A stretch of 64,000 nucleotides of DNA from Tomocerus qinae (lineage: Eukaryota > Arthropoda > Collembola > Entomobryomorpha > Tomoceridae). Made by a program: the position numbers and the translations under genes. Location of the stretch: the NCBI GenBank assembly GCA_020055645.1, contig CM034548.1:11098001-11162000 (forward strand), written 5' to 3'. The notes under the pieces were generated by a model. The model had not been told where the DNA came from and made no database searches. It saw only the letters and a program-made list of their open reading frames with translations. This document shows positions 39,601-51,672 of the stretch, one piece after another (position 1 is the first letter of the stretch; the number at the start of each line of letters is the position of its first letter).

Positions 39601-42600
39601 TTATTTATTGCCGCTGTTCTTTGAATACGAATTAACAATACGCAACTCACTTATCATAACCCCTACAAAATAATCATATTATGCTGGTAAGTGTCTAAGA
39701 ATTTACCTGCCACTACTGACGTGTAAAAAATGTATCTGTATAATATAACATGTTATACTACTACAAGAAAAGAAAATCCAAATTATCTTTAATAGTAATA
39801 TAGAGCGGATCATTATAATATAGTTGCCTTGTACAAAGAATTGAACATCACAGCAACGAAATCATTGAGCGAGTGATTGACTTTACAATTATAGCTCTGC
39901 ATTAGCTCTAGATATGTCATCTGACAATGATCAATGAAGAAATTATTAGCGATTAGCTTAGCATACGGCAAACGAAGTGCTTTCAGCTCTGAACGCTCAA
40001 TCCATTATCTTCGCCACCATCATAACAGTTGTAATAACAATGACTTGAGATTAAACTAATAGTGTTTATGTAATGTGATAGTTGATGGAGTCGTGATAGC
40101 CACGGAAAGATTGAATATTCAATTCAGCAATGCGAAACACTTCTTTGGCCATGCTCTCTGCAACAATGAGAAAGTACGGAATGCCATAAATACTAACGTA
40201 ACTCAAGTCCCTATCTCGTAAATCCTCACTACTTTGTTGCAGGCACAGATATGACTTTTCATTTTTCTTATAGCCACTTTACATCATATCACATCGTAAA
40301 ATTCTATCTATACACCTCGTCATCGTCGAATAACAACCTTTTAAATATAAATTACTTTATTTTACAACGACTGTCTCTAATTTACTGTATTATTTAATTA
40401 ACAGCTGGGCAATTTGTAGCCAGGGGTTGATAATTAATGTAAAAAGGTACAATAATTTAATAAAGTTACATTCTAGAACGTTTAAACCAATTTTTAATGT
40501 AGTTATAGACAAAACAATCGTTTGTTACAGAAAACGTAGATAATTATAAATCAATCGACAAACTCTAGCCTACATACATATTAGGTTAGTCACCGTTATT
40601 CACATTTTTTTAATTTCAGATACAACAAGCAGTTCAAATTACACCTCGTGTAATAAGACTACTAATTTGTCGCTTCAATTTAAATTTTCATGATACGTGT
40701 CGTATTTTTTATTAGTAAAGTACTAAATATATGGCAGGGAATAATTAGCTTCTCGATCGTCTCAGAAACATAAAATTGCTTCATCATTCCTATTTGAAAT
40801 GACAACCATCAACAACGGATTGATATAAGTAGGCTAACCTCAATATATATTGCGTAATTTGTAAAGAAAGAAAGATCATACAATGTTTAAATCTTTCTAA
40901 TACAAGTATCAAAGCTGTTATCCAGCTTCACGAATTTATTTATTACACCACTACTGCAAGATTTCAAAAATCTTTCCATCAAAGTGATACTAACAGTAAG
41001 AAAAGCGTCTTGATACGAATCCATAGATTTACACTTAGATTTTCTTGTATTGTGTTAACTTCACTCAAGATAAGCAGAAAGCATCTATAATCTCAAACAA
41101 TAAAAAATTGGCAACATAAATATCGCAATTTAATTTTGATGTTGATGACATGATAAAATGATTTTATGGCATTCCTGTAGATTGGAAATAACAACAAGCG
41201 TAAAAATAATAAGAAACGAAACAATACAGTGCAAGTGCACTTTGTACATTCATAAATTCCTTAGAACTGCATAAATTATTGGGAAATTGTTTTGTAAAGT
41301 GATAAAATATATATTCAAAGGGTTGAAAAATAGAGATTAAAATTGTAAAAAAGTTAACGCAAAAATGTACACGAATTTTAACTCCACTCGGTAAAATGTA
41401 CATATATGCAGAGGATTCTTTGTCAAACGGTATTTGTGAGTACATGTAAGAGAGTTGGTAGATAATTTAATGTATGTATTGTGTTTTCATGAGTTTACGA
41501 AGAAAAGTCGTCTTAGCATCTACAAGATAAATTATAATGACTATTATTATTTAACATACGTAGCTGTGGGATGCAGTAGCATTGTGAATAATTACAAATG
41601 GGTTATCCGTTATCCCAATCAATACAAGTAAAAGCCGAATCATTAGACGACAGTGTTTACTGTGAATGTTAGGCAATGTAATTTATGGGAGCGGAAAAAT
41701 GTATTTAATACGTGACAATAATGCGAGACACGTAGTTTGTATTTTATTATAGGCCGGCCTTTGACTTGAAATAAATCTTTAAGATAGATTATTTGTTTTA
41801 TGTGTATTTTATCCAATCTGAAATAATATTCTAGATAAGTAACAGGGTTTTGCTTGATGTAAATAAGGTCTTTCGTACAATTAAATCATTATTAATGTAG
41901 CACTATTCTGTTTCTTGTGTCTGTGATATGCATAATTTATTGCTTTACGCTTAGAATTACACGTCGATGTGTAAGTTGAGTTTTTTAAGCATTTTAAAAT
42001 GAGAGCCCCAGCAGATAATATTTTATTGTGACCAACTGCAGACAAATGAGTTGACTCATGAGACAGTTATTTGTATTCAAGTCATGTTACTTTGTTTCGT
42101 ATTATGCTTGCAGTGCATTCTACATACAAGTTACTTCTCTCTGTGTGAAGGATGCCATTGTCTGTCTGTTCTTAGCTGGTAGCCAATGTGCAAAATGACA
42201 TTATACAAGTATAATGAGAGCACAAGAAAGAATGAGTTCACTCAAGTCCTTGTCAACATTAATAGCAAGCATACTACTGTGTAATTGTGTAAATGTATCT
42301 ATCGTGGTTTTACTTCTTGTAACTACCTAACTTATGTCACAAACTTACGTAAGTAATTTTGGGTTGTTTTGTTCAATATAAACTGACTGAGGAAAAATGG
42401 AATGTGTACGTGTCAACTTGTGCTGAGGGTGAGGAGTTTCTTGCCTTATCATTTCGTTAGCTTCCCCTGACTCATTTCTGCAAGCAATTTGACTCGGGAT
42501 TAAATAAAAGGAAAATGTCTAGGGACTCTGAAAAACACATCACACTGCAGATCAAATGGTCTTACTATTAGGATGTAACTTCTATCCATAATGACATATT

Positions 42601-43295
42601 CTATGCAATAACTACCAAAAATATTTGTAATCACAAATTTGTTATTTTTACTACCACGTCGTAATCATAATTTATGTCTTCCTAAGCAATTGGATGAGGA
42701 TTTTGTTACTTATTTATGAGTTGTTTGTCTCCTAGTAGAATAACTAAATTTGACTGCTGCAAAATGTTAATTATGGTCTCCTTTTCCAAGTAGTGACACT
42801 TAGGTATTTAGCTACGACGGTTTTTGTGGTTCATGCATGTGACTGATTGTGTGTGTGAAAATTAATTAATTTGTCTCTTTATGCTTGTACTCATTTTACA
42901 AAGTTTGTTCAAGTTATCTCTGAAACCGCTGAGACTCTAAAGTTTTTGTTATGGTAGTAGATAATATAACGTTGTTAAAAGCTTGTTCAGCATAATGATT
43001 TGGTTTATCTTTTGTAATGTCTTAACTGAAATTGTGTGGCATCTTGGTTAATTATTCCATCTCATGTGCTGATTCCTAGAAAAGTAATTATTTAATAGTT
43101 TTCGTCTGTAAATGCGAGACTCGAGATAAGAATGAATAAAAGCAATCTCTGTGGTTTTCAATATTTGCAATAGTTCGGTAGCATTATTATGATATTGTAT
43201 GCTATTGTCAATAATATTATGTGGAAGAAGATGTTATTGAGACTGGGATGCCCACATTATGTTCTCTGGCATGCACATGATATAAGTTAGTTAAT

Positions 43296-43481
43296 ATGAG
43301 TTTGGCTGGGTTGGCAAAGCATAGGCTTATTACTCAAACAGCATACTCATTCGTACGTGGATCAACTACTAATAATCCCTCATCTGTCGGCCGAGAAGAG
43401 TCCTACCTACGAAACTTTCTATTTCACCAGAACGCAAAGCTCCTAATATCAACTTGGCATGGCATTTGGTTTGGCTATTAG
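43296..43481 (+). CDS. Unidentified 61-aa open frame
   Basis: ATG-started frame with non-repetitive, mixed composition (MSLAGLAKHRLITQT at the start, STWHGIWFGY at the end). It sits in otherwise AT-rich DNA and has somewhat higher G+C. No family recognised; it could be a small gene, an exon, or chance. Confidence 0.12.
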   Translation: MSLAGLAKHRLITQTAYSFVRGSTTNNPSSVGREESYLRNFLFHQNAKLLISTWHGIWFGY

Positions 43482-46441
43482 TTTCCCTATTGCTTTGTGG
43501 CAGTGGTTGGTAATGATAATAATAATAATGGTGGCGGTGATCTGGGAATGGTTGTTAAAGCTCCAAACTTTAGTTTCCATTATGATGACTTAATGAATTT
43601 GCTTTGCTTTAGTAAAAGGTGACGGATTCCCATAGTAAATCCTTACGCACAATAATAGTATAGAGATTAGTACAGAAAGTGTGATAATGTAATTCTGTCT
43701 ATCTATTTAGTTCCCTATCATTATTGCATTCCTACCTATAGACAAATACAGAAGTCAGTCAGACAACTATGACTTATTGTCGGTAAGGAGAGAGGAGAGA
43801 GGTGTTCAAGGCCCATTTATAATAACACAATTTCCCATTATTATTGACAGTAGACACTATACCATGTCCAACTCTGTCAATCCATTTCTTTCATTCCAAT
43901 ATAGCTACAAATTGTAAATATACCGCTGCATGGCTAATAATGTTATTAGTAGTAGAGCTGCCAAAATGAAATTATCTGTTTTATGTATGTATGAGTGATC
44001 CGCCTTATTGCTAGATATAAGTAAATGAGGATGAATCATTTCGTGAAATAAAATCAGAGGAAAGGCAAATTTTCATCACGTTCAGGAAATGGGCTTAACT
44101 TAACTCGTAGGAAAAGCAACCATCGTACCGTGAGTCATTAGCACCCAGTCCTGCATCATCAGAGGATTTACTTATTCAGTGCGGCCTTACAGCCTTTAAT
44201 AATCCCACTCAAAGAGACGGACACCGCCTCGCCTCTTTACCACACCAGACCACATTCAAGTATTACAACATCACATCTCATCATCCTACTATACTACCGA
44301 CATACCGGTGAACACTCTTCTTCTTCTTCTCTCCCTCCCTCCTCTAAACCCTAACTAACTACTACTACTACCTTTATTTTAGTACTACAGATGAGATACA
44401 CCATCTATCTATCTCATATTTATTATCTCTCTCTCTCGGAATATTATTAGCGTTCTGAAATTACAGGTAAGTATAGATATGTATTTATATTATTCAAACA
44501 CAGCAGCCGACGCGACCATCAACGCACAAACAATCAACGAAACTATCTGACCGTACTATAATAAGATAACCAAATGAACTACATAATATTGCAGAGTATT
44601 AACTAAGACATACTAATAAGTATTATATGAACCAAACCCAGCCAACTCACTTGGGGAACTCTACAGCGATGAAAGTGTGTACCTACACAGAGCTTTGGTA
44701 TTTGCCTTCCTTCCACAAGAAACTACCCACATACATTACGTAATACATAATACTTACCTATACGAAAGTAAGTCGTTTACTTACGTATATCTGCAATGGC
44801 TAACTTGGAATAATGCTATTATGTAGCTTATGTGTAACGATAAGCATTGCATCTCTCATCCGTTTGTGAGCTTCTGAAGCCGTGTGGAATCTCGTTTATA
44901 TATACATATACCGGATTATTATAGAGATATACAGGTATAGCTAGTATGTGGTGGAGTGATAGTTATTTGATCCTATCGTGTTCTGCATTTTGTATCTTAG
45001 TCAGCATAGGCAGGGCCATAGATTATCATAGGTAGGTAAGGTTGTTGTTGGTATTGGACATACTTGGCTTTGCCTTACCCGACGTCTTAGTCGGAAAGAA
45101 CTCAACATATTAGTATTAGGAAGGAACACGGTCGAATTCTTTGTTCTTTGAATTCCTCACCTCCCATTATAATAGTGGCAGACATACCTTAGATAAGATG
45201 TGAGAATATTCCATGATTATGTTTACGTTTTCCCATATAGATCCATTCTCATCCATTCCATTCTATCACATAGGAGGACGACATTTCTTCAACTCAAGTA
45301 CAATAACACTACCTACTTCCATTTATTGCTTTACTATCACTATATACATACGGAAGACCAGACTACGCTTTTTCTCCGTCTATTGCGTACAAAACACACA
45401 ATAAGTAAGCAGGTACCCCACCAACAGACATCTATATCCTATATTCTTTTACTTAAAAAATGCGGATATATTTTAGTAGAGTGGATCTATAGTATGTGCC
45501 ATTATTTGCTATTACATGCGTACCCACTAGCATAGAACCACAGTCACAATAAAGCAGTAAGTGCACCGTAATAGCGTAATTACAGGTATATACTAATCGT
45601 ACTTAAGCACTTGTGGAGTATAAGATTAGATAATAATATTACACTACATTAAGTACAAGTGCATACCTACAACACAGTCTCATCCCAACCAGTGCCTGAA
45701 TTTAACCAAAACACGATGAAACAACGCAACGGCTTTATTTTACTTAAGACAAGACTATGAGACAAAGCAAAGTTCAAAATATTCACCACCATCCGGATAT
45801 GTAGTCTAATACTATGAATTCTAAAAAGATGAAATTTTCAAAGCATACTTAAAAAGGGGAAGAAATAATAATTATTTCCTGAAGTAGTACATAAAGATGT
45901 GTTATAATGTGGTGCATAAGTTAACTTAATAAAATCCACTTATACTAAGTATTGTGTACTGAATACTTATGCTGATTGCTATTTTAAAATGCAAATCAGA
46001 AAGATGTACAAGTAATATTATGTGTAAAGGAGACGATTAGAGAAGCAAATAAAATTTTAGTTGCTTGTTCGCGGAAAAGAAAGTGAATTGCGGCCAAGCC
46101 ATGCATGAACCGAACCAACTCTTTGTGTTATTTTCGAATCAATATAATTAGAAATTCTTGTTGTGTCGTATGAATTTGAATACATAAAGACTTGCTGAAC
46201 CGTCTATTTTGCATAGTATAGAGGATTAGAGATCATTGAGAATATCTGTGTAATCTGGTATTATTTGTGTGAAAGTGAATTAATTATTTTTTATGTATTT
46301 CTATTTTGATTGCGTGAATAGGGAAAATGGGTCTGGCTATCCAAACTTTTGTTGCTAAGAGCTATCTTGAATTAGGTAGGATTTAGTGAAGTAAAGTGGT
46401 AGGAAGACAGGGAATGAAGGAGTGGGTTTGACTGTGATATA

Positions 46442-46729
46442 TTATGTAAACGCATCGTCCATATTCAACATTTGAAATGCCGAATATTCTTTACGTGTTC
46501 CTCTGCTCCAACTCTCGTAACACTTGTGAGTTGCAAGATTCTTCATCAGATCAGGATAATGATCTTTATCATAGATTTGACCGGGATTCCTGCATTTTAT
46601 CGTGCACTGCGTATTATTCAGATATTTTGTATAGGGATGGAACGTCGGTCCTTCTACGGTATTTAAAGAACGATGAGGTTGAAGTGAATGCATAGAGAGC
46701 ATCATCGCATCGAGAATCCTGCAATGCAC
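46442..46729 (-). CDS. Coding-like island, minus-strand reading (95 codons)
   Basis: Open to TAA at 46444-46442. At its 5' side TTGCAG precedes GATTCTC, so it could be a terminal exon spliced at about 46720; the first in-frame ATG is a few codons further on. The product is Cys-, His-, Tyr- and Trp-containing (KCRNPGQIYDKDHYPDLMKN, then HKCYESWSRG), which looks more protein-like than neighbouring frames. No family recognised; mutually exclusive with the plus-strand reading. Confidence 0.17.
   Translation of the reverse strand: MHCRILDAMMLSMHSLQPHRSLNTVEGPTFHPYTKYLNNTQCTIKCRNPGQIYDKDHYPDLMKNLATHKCYESWSRGTRKEYSAFQMLNMDDAFT
46477..46695 (+). CDS. Coding-like island, plus-strand reading (72 aa)
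   Basis: ATG-started frame ending TAG, rich in Asp and Cys (QDSSSDQDNDLYHRFDRDSC). The frame is open upstream to 46447. The same DNA is open on the minus strand (46729-46442), so at most one reading is real. Higher G+C and varied amino-acid content set this stretch apart from its surroundings. No known domain. Confidence 0.15.
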   Translation: MPNILYVFLCSNSRNTCELQDSSSDQDNDLYHRFDRDSCILSCTAYYSDILYRDGTSVLLRYLKNDEVEVNA

Positions 46730-48290
46730 TGCATTAGAATTACGTATGAAACTACTAAGGACAGATTGATATGGAAAGCGAAGAGTAGTTTGAGATAAAA
46801 TAAATTTATATGGATGGGGTTTCGGTAATCAAATAAAACTTACGCAAGATCGACTAACAGTTAAACCGAATGCCTGCTCTTCATTCAATATTGCTTTATG
46901 TCTCCACTATGCTGGGAAATACTCTTCTAAACTGAATGCATTAAGCTTCATAGAAAACTAAGGGCTTAGGGTAATGCATGCAGATTGCAGGAGATACTCT
47001 ATATATTTTACATCATTAAGAACTACAGTCTTGCCATCCGTATCTAACAACGTAACAGCAGCAGTTTAGAATTTGGAAATAGCATTCTGTCAATATAGCA
47101 TATTGAGTACTAACAGTGAATTTAATGTATAGAAGTAGTATGCCCGGATTGTGTGCTAGGATATGGAATGCTGCATGGCTATTATGTAAATGTATGTATG
47201 TGATATATTGTAGGGAGAGGAATCTGAGTGAGGTGGGTATGAAATGAAGGAGTGGTGTAAGTGCTACTTGACAATTTGTTAGTTGTCCCAGTCTACACAG
47301 TTTGTACATAAAGAGCTCTTCAACTATGAAATATTTTCCAAAGTCAGTATCGCAATCAATTATAATTTATTCATTCAACCTTGTTCGAAAATTCAACTTC
47401 GACAATTAATGTAGAATGTATGAATATATCATAAGTATGAGTGGCAAAGGTATAATTGTGTACCTCAGATGATATATACCATATATACTTACATCTGCAC
47501 AATTCTAAAGTTAGTTTGGAAGATATATTACGTTGTTTTACAGTATAAATTTATATCGTCTAGATTTGTATGTATTCTATACAGATTTGGATTATATCGG
47601 TATTGGTAGCGATAGATTTACAAATTCTGGAACTCGGTATAGTAATAATATTAGGTATGTCTAGTATGCATTTGAGGAAACGTCGATGTAAAGAACATAA
47701 TACAGAGTAGGCGGTAGATTTTCTAAGTATCGCACTCTATGGCTCCTGGTATGCGTTTGAAATGTTGGTTGTTTTCGAATAAATTATGAAGGCGGCTTAC
47801 AATAGCTAGCAATAGGATGAAATTGCATGACAAAGTTTTTTGAGCTTTTGCCAATTAACTACACTAATTGCCATAAGAGTAAAAAACGGTAAGCCTCATT
47901 GTTTGACTTGGGGCTTGTTTTACGGAAATGGGTTCTTCGGTCTACATTTATATTCTAGCAGTAATGAATTTCGTAGCTTAACAGTATTCTGTAACATTTA
48001 GCACGTTACATTACAAATTTCATTTGGCTCCGTCCTCTGACAGTAAATTCCGGGAATTTCTACTTCTACTACCGTTTACACATACACTGGCATTAACACA
48101 TGGTGATAAGATTTCATATTAGAAAATAATACATAGTATTTACGTCAACAATAAGTAATTAGTAATTTTATACTATCAGGTCAACGTTTCACTAGTTAAC
48201 ACACCCTTCGATATTTACCTAGATAACTTACAACGTTACAATAGGACAATTTTGGTACCATGTTCTCCTCCTCTCCAATTTACAGACGTA

Positions 48291-48351
48291 TATAAAACTA
48301 AATACCAACCGAACAGCCAACTTGCTCTCACAATCAGTAAACATGCAGCAG
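48291..48351 (+). promoter_or_regulatory. Orphan promoter-like cluster: TATA box, short leader, ATG and splice donor
   Basis: TATAAAA at 48291-48297 is followed by an initiator-like TCAGT at 48334-48338, an ATG at 48343-48345 and, after only eight coding bases (ATGCAGCA), the strong donor GTAAGTACG. This arrangement is familiar from arthropod genes whose first coding exon is tiny, such as many cuticular protein genes. The TATA-to-TCAGT distance (about 45 nt) is longer than ideal, so initiation might be at CTCACA near 48328. No convincing second exon follows before the CAPZA 3' end. A frame after an AG at about 48456 is short and unrecognised. Confidence 0.25.
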
Positions 48352-48723
48352 TAAGTACGTATAAAGAATTTTATAAAACCAGGTAAGCACATTGGAGCAA
48401 TGTGTCCCTCTTTTACTAATATCTGAGTGACTTCAATTTTTCTAAAAACGTTTTAGTCTCACAAAGAGGAAACATAATTACTACTTCCACTTACAAAAGG
48501 TCGTCAGAGTTACATTAACGTAAATGAATACACTTATTTAATTAAACAGGATGTTAATAAGAAATATTTAGAATTTATACTTAATTACTAAACTTGTAGT
48601 ACAGGCAAATGACACACATGCTCCATATTATTACAACTTAAGGTACTAAAACGATTAGGACACAATTACTCCAAACTATTGTTAATAAGGTAGATAATTA
48701 ATTCTATTTTAGTTCTTTATGAC

Positions 48724-48822
48724 ATGATTGATGGGAAATGAGTTAAAGGGAGTCCTATTCAGGGACTTCATTTTAATGATTGAAGGGAATATGAGTTAGA
48801 AGGAAATCCCTCGTAGGGAGTT
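48724..48822. repeat. Diverged tandem duplication (about 45-bp units) in the CAPZA 3' region
   Basis: Two units, 48724-48768 and 48776-48822, both begin ATGATTGA and share the order GGGAA, ATGAGTTA, a purine block, TCC and AGGGA. They are similar but not identical. They lie just downstream of the CAPZA stop codon in transcript direction and so probably fall in or beside its 3' UTR; the ATTAAA signal sits between them. Confidence 0.55.
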
Positions 48823-48851
48823 CAGGTTAGATTGGAATTTTTTAATTCAAC

Positions 48852-51032
48852 TTATTGGGCACGCAGTTCTTTTCCAATTGAATAGGAAACAATCTTGTTC
48901 CAGTCAATCTTAGTCCTGGTCACTGGTAGCAAACGTCTTAAGGCTTTAAAGGTTGTATCTGACATTGTTTGATAGTTTTCGCCTGCAAACAGCACATAAA
49001 TTAATTATTAAAATGCAAACACATTCCTCTTGCATCGTTAAATAATATCCATTAATTAATAACTCAATCTATCCATCAAAGAAAATACAATTGTAAAAGG
49101 CAAGCAATAAAATTAGCACAAATAACCGTATGTAAATGGCATAAATAGCAATGAGTAAATATTTCTTATTCATTACCATTCAATTACCATGCCATTACTA
49201 AAAATATGTTACATAAGACAAAATTCCAGGGCTAAGTATTTTCGAAGTGATTTATTGCTTGACTCGAAAACAATGCCTGATTAAAATACTATAATAGCAC
49301 TAGGAAATAACTGCTAAGTTGCCTAAACTAATACAATACTCTAATTAATTTAGGGTATAACATAAACACTAATTATATCTTAGGTAATAAAATATTTAGT
49401 ATTCATAACTTACTGAGAGCGTTGTGGTACTCGCTTTCAACGGTTTCCACTATTTTTGCAAATTCCGAGGTAAATTCTGATTCGTTCTAAATTAATTCAC
49501 AGACATGGTTTCACTAACAATAACAGAATGCCATATTCATGATTTAAGATGGGAAATTAATTAAAATGCTTACAGAAACTTTAATGTTTTGCTTAACATC
49601 CTTGGAGCTTACAAGTTGCACATTACCATCTTCGTAGTAGTGTACTTGAACTTTAATTACTCCTTTTAATTCTACACTCTCGTCTATTGCACTTGGATCA
49701 AAACTTACAGTCCACTGGGACCTCCAACGACCATTCCTATAAATAAATGTCATATTGTAACAATAAAATCTTAATTTTTGTTCTATTATTATCTAACAAA
49801 CATTTCTACGTACTTAAAAAAATCAAAAATACATACCAAAAATTTTTAGGCTGGAACTGATGGTCTTCTACACATGCCACAAGTGTAACAATACTACCAG
49901 ACGAACGAGCGAAAACCGAGAATCCGCCATGAGGATAATGCTGAGAAACATAATTACCAAATTCCGTTTCTAACGAAGACCTCCATGGCTCGCTTTTTCG
50001 ATCTGCTTCCCATGGCTGTTAAATATATCATAGTTTTATGTAATATATGCTTAGTTAGTTTTCAACTACGAAATAAATAATTAAGTTAGCAGTGTTACCT
50101 GGAACTCGGATGCTTCTTTCTTCAAATGATCATAACGAAATGATTGTTTAGTTCTAGGATCATAAAAGCGACCAGACCCAAGATCATTGTGCTCAGTAAT
50201 AAGTACTTGCTGATCACTTCCAGTCACTCGACAGGGAGTTAACTGATCCTTATTATATTGGGCGAAAGCACTATCAAATACAAAAACAATTTGCAAAAAG
50301 TTAATACCAATACGACCAATAAATGAGAGATTTTAAATGACTGAATATTTTTCCAGAAAACCAAGCGACTATGTTTGAATATTTAATTTGTGGTTTATTA
50401 CCTTGAAGCACCTTCTTTGAGAAGTGTATCATTGTTAAGAAGAGTCCTTACATCTGAAATTATTATATTCAACGTTTAAAAAATGTTTTGCAAATTGCAA
50501 CACTGTCAAAAACTAATAAATATTGACTTTCAATAACAAAACGAAGGGTTGACCGTGAGTGTGAGGTGAAGGATGAAGAAATACAAAATTAATAAGATGC
50601 ATAAATGCATACAGTAGTACATAAACATGTCAATTTTGAACATATGATTTGTCTCTGTAATTGGCAAATGTTGACGTGCCAAGTAAAATAAACGCTTAAA
50701 AGTAGAATAGACACAGTAGAAATGTAAATGCCATTCTTGTCAATACTTACTAATAGGTAGGTAATAGATTACGATGAATCAAGAGTTCATTTACTTAATA
50801 AACAAAATATTTGACAGCCAATGGTCTACGCCCTTGGTTTGGAAACTTACCATTAAAAACCTCGTTGAATTCCCCAGGTGGAGAATGAAGAATAAAATCA
50901 GAAACAATGCGGACCTATAATTCAGAATTCAGAAATGAGAAAATCGATAAGAGTTGAATCAATATTTTAGAATTTGATAATAAAAATTACCTTTTCTTGA
51001 TCAGAAATGGGTTCATCTAGCTCGGACGCCAT
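48852..51032 (-). CDS. CAPZA: F-actin-capping protein subunit alpha (CapZ alpha), complete
   Basis: Alpha subunit of the heterodimeric CapZ protein, which binds actin filament barbed ends and blocks subunit exchange; it acts in the cytosol with the beta subunit. Exons in transcript order: 51032-50991, 50914-50851, 50453-50402, 50270-50099, 50015-49837, 49736-49574, 49486-49414, 48982-48852. All introns are GT-AG, phases join cleanly, and the product is 291 aa (family about 286). Visible family signatures are [12 protein letters not shown] near residue 25, AFAQYN and [10 protein letters not shown] in the N-terminal half, [29 protein letters not shown], and the C-terminal [13 protein letters not shown] stretch leading into the actin-binding tail. 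The start is the ATG of [14 protein letters not shown], which matches the family N-terminus. Stop is TAA at 48854-48852. An ATTAAA polyadenylation-like signal lies at 48777-48772, about 75 nt past the stop. No frameshift or premature stop is seen. The assignment rests on many family-specific motifs and is near certain. Confidence 0.97.
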
Positions 51033-51180
51033 TGCTTTTGTTGTGTTCTGAGTTCAGCTCTGATCTGACAAAAGTCTATCTAATAAATGAGGTTTAAGCC
51101 GACTACTCGAATCATAATACGTGAAACTGTATCCTTCCCTTCGTCTGCTATACAAGAAGCATATGGATAGGCGTGACAAC
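51033..51180 (-). promoter_or_regulatory. Presumed CAPZA promoter/5' UTR interval
   Basis: Only about 150 nt separate the CAPZA start codon from the left arm of the inverted-repeat element at 51181. The interval must hold at least the 5' UTR, and the core promoter too unless it lies inside or beyond the element. I see no clear TATA box on the minus strand. Confidence 0.3.
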
Positions 51181-51284
51181 AAGTGGTCAACTATACACTA
51201 CTTAAGGGTGGACTCTAGCCATTCCAAAATTCGCTCTGACACCGCCTTCTCAACTCATTCTTTGTCAATGCTTATCGTATTGAG
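51181..51284 (+). repeat. Left inverted arm of the MITE-like element
   Basis: Pairs with 51673-51779 in inverted orientation. Nearly identical over the outer 60 nt, then divergent with short matching blocks (CTTTGTCAATGC, TATTGAG). Confidence 0.85.
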
Positions 51285-51672
51285 GCATGAGATTTGGTTT
51301 ATGCGGCTCTATCACTACACCAACGATACCCGGTGGCAATTGAAAATCATCTTTACATACCATTTCACCAGATGACGCTGCTGCCTTAAAATAAAGCTTA
51401 CGACTACTCTTCATTGACGTGGTTACATGTAAACAGGTAACGTTTTATTTCTCATAACATCTCAACTGTCAGAACTGTCTCATCTCGACTTAGTAAAACT
51501 ATCAATCTCAAGTCAAGTAATAGTCTCACATTCATATCTCATAGTCATAGTCTCATCAGTCTCAATAGTAGTCTCATGATTTAAAACATTAAGTAGGTAC
51601 TTAAATAAAACATTTATTTTTTTTAAATACTTTTTAAAGGAGCTTATGCCAGTTTTGTAAAGCTTATAACTT

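Larger units (their letters stand above)
39001..48851. other. AT-rich spacer leading to CAPZA
   Basis: From about 39 to 43 kb the DNA is more AT-rich and less repetitive than the preceding block. TTC/CTC and CT tracts occur at about 44318-44345 and 44422-44436, and AAT repeats near 43508-43522. GTAAGTAT after CAG near 44468 is a strong donor-like site with no recognised exon. Candidate frames at 43296-43481 and 46442-46729 and the promoter-like cluster at 48291 are listed separately. No known gene found. Confidence 0.55.

Noticed and set aside
41164..41445. 93-codon minus-strand frame rich in Phe and Tyr
   Set aside because: Lies in AT-rich DNA, with residues following base composition; no family or gene signals.
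44340..44370. CCCTAACTAACTACTACTAC, telomere-like at first sight
   Set aside because: Not an array of TTAGG or TTAGGG; just one CCTAA followed by CTA microsatellite.
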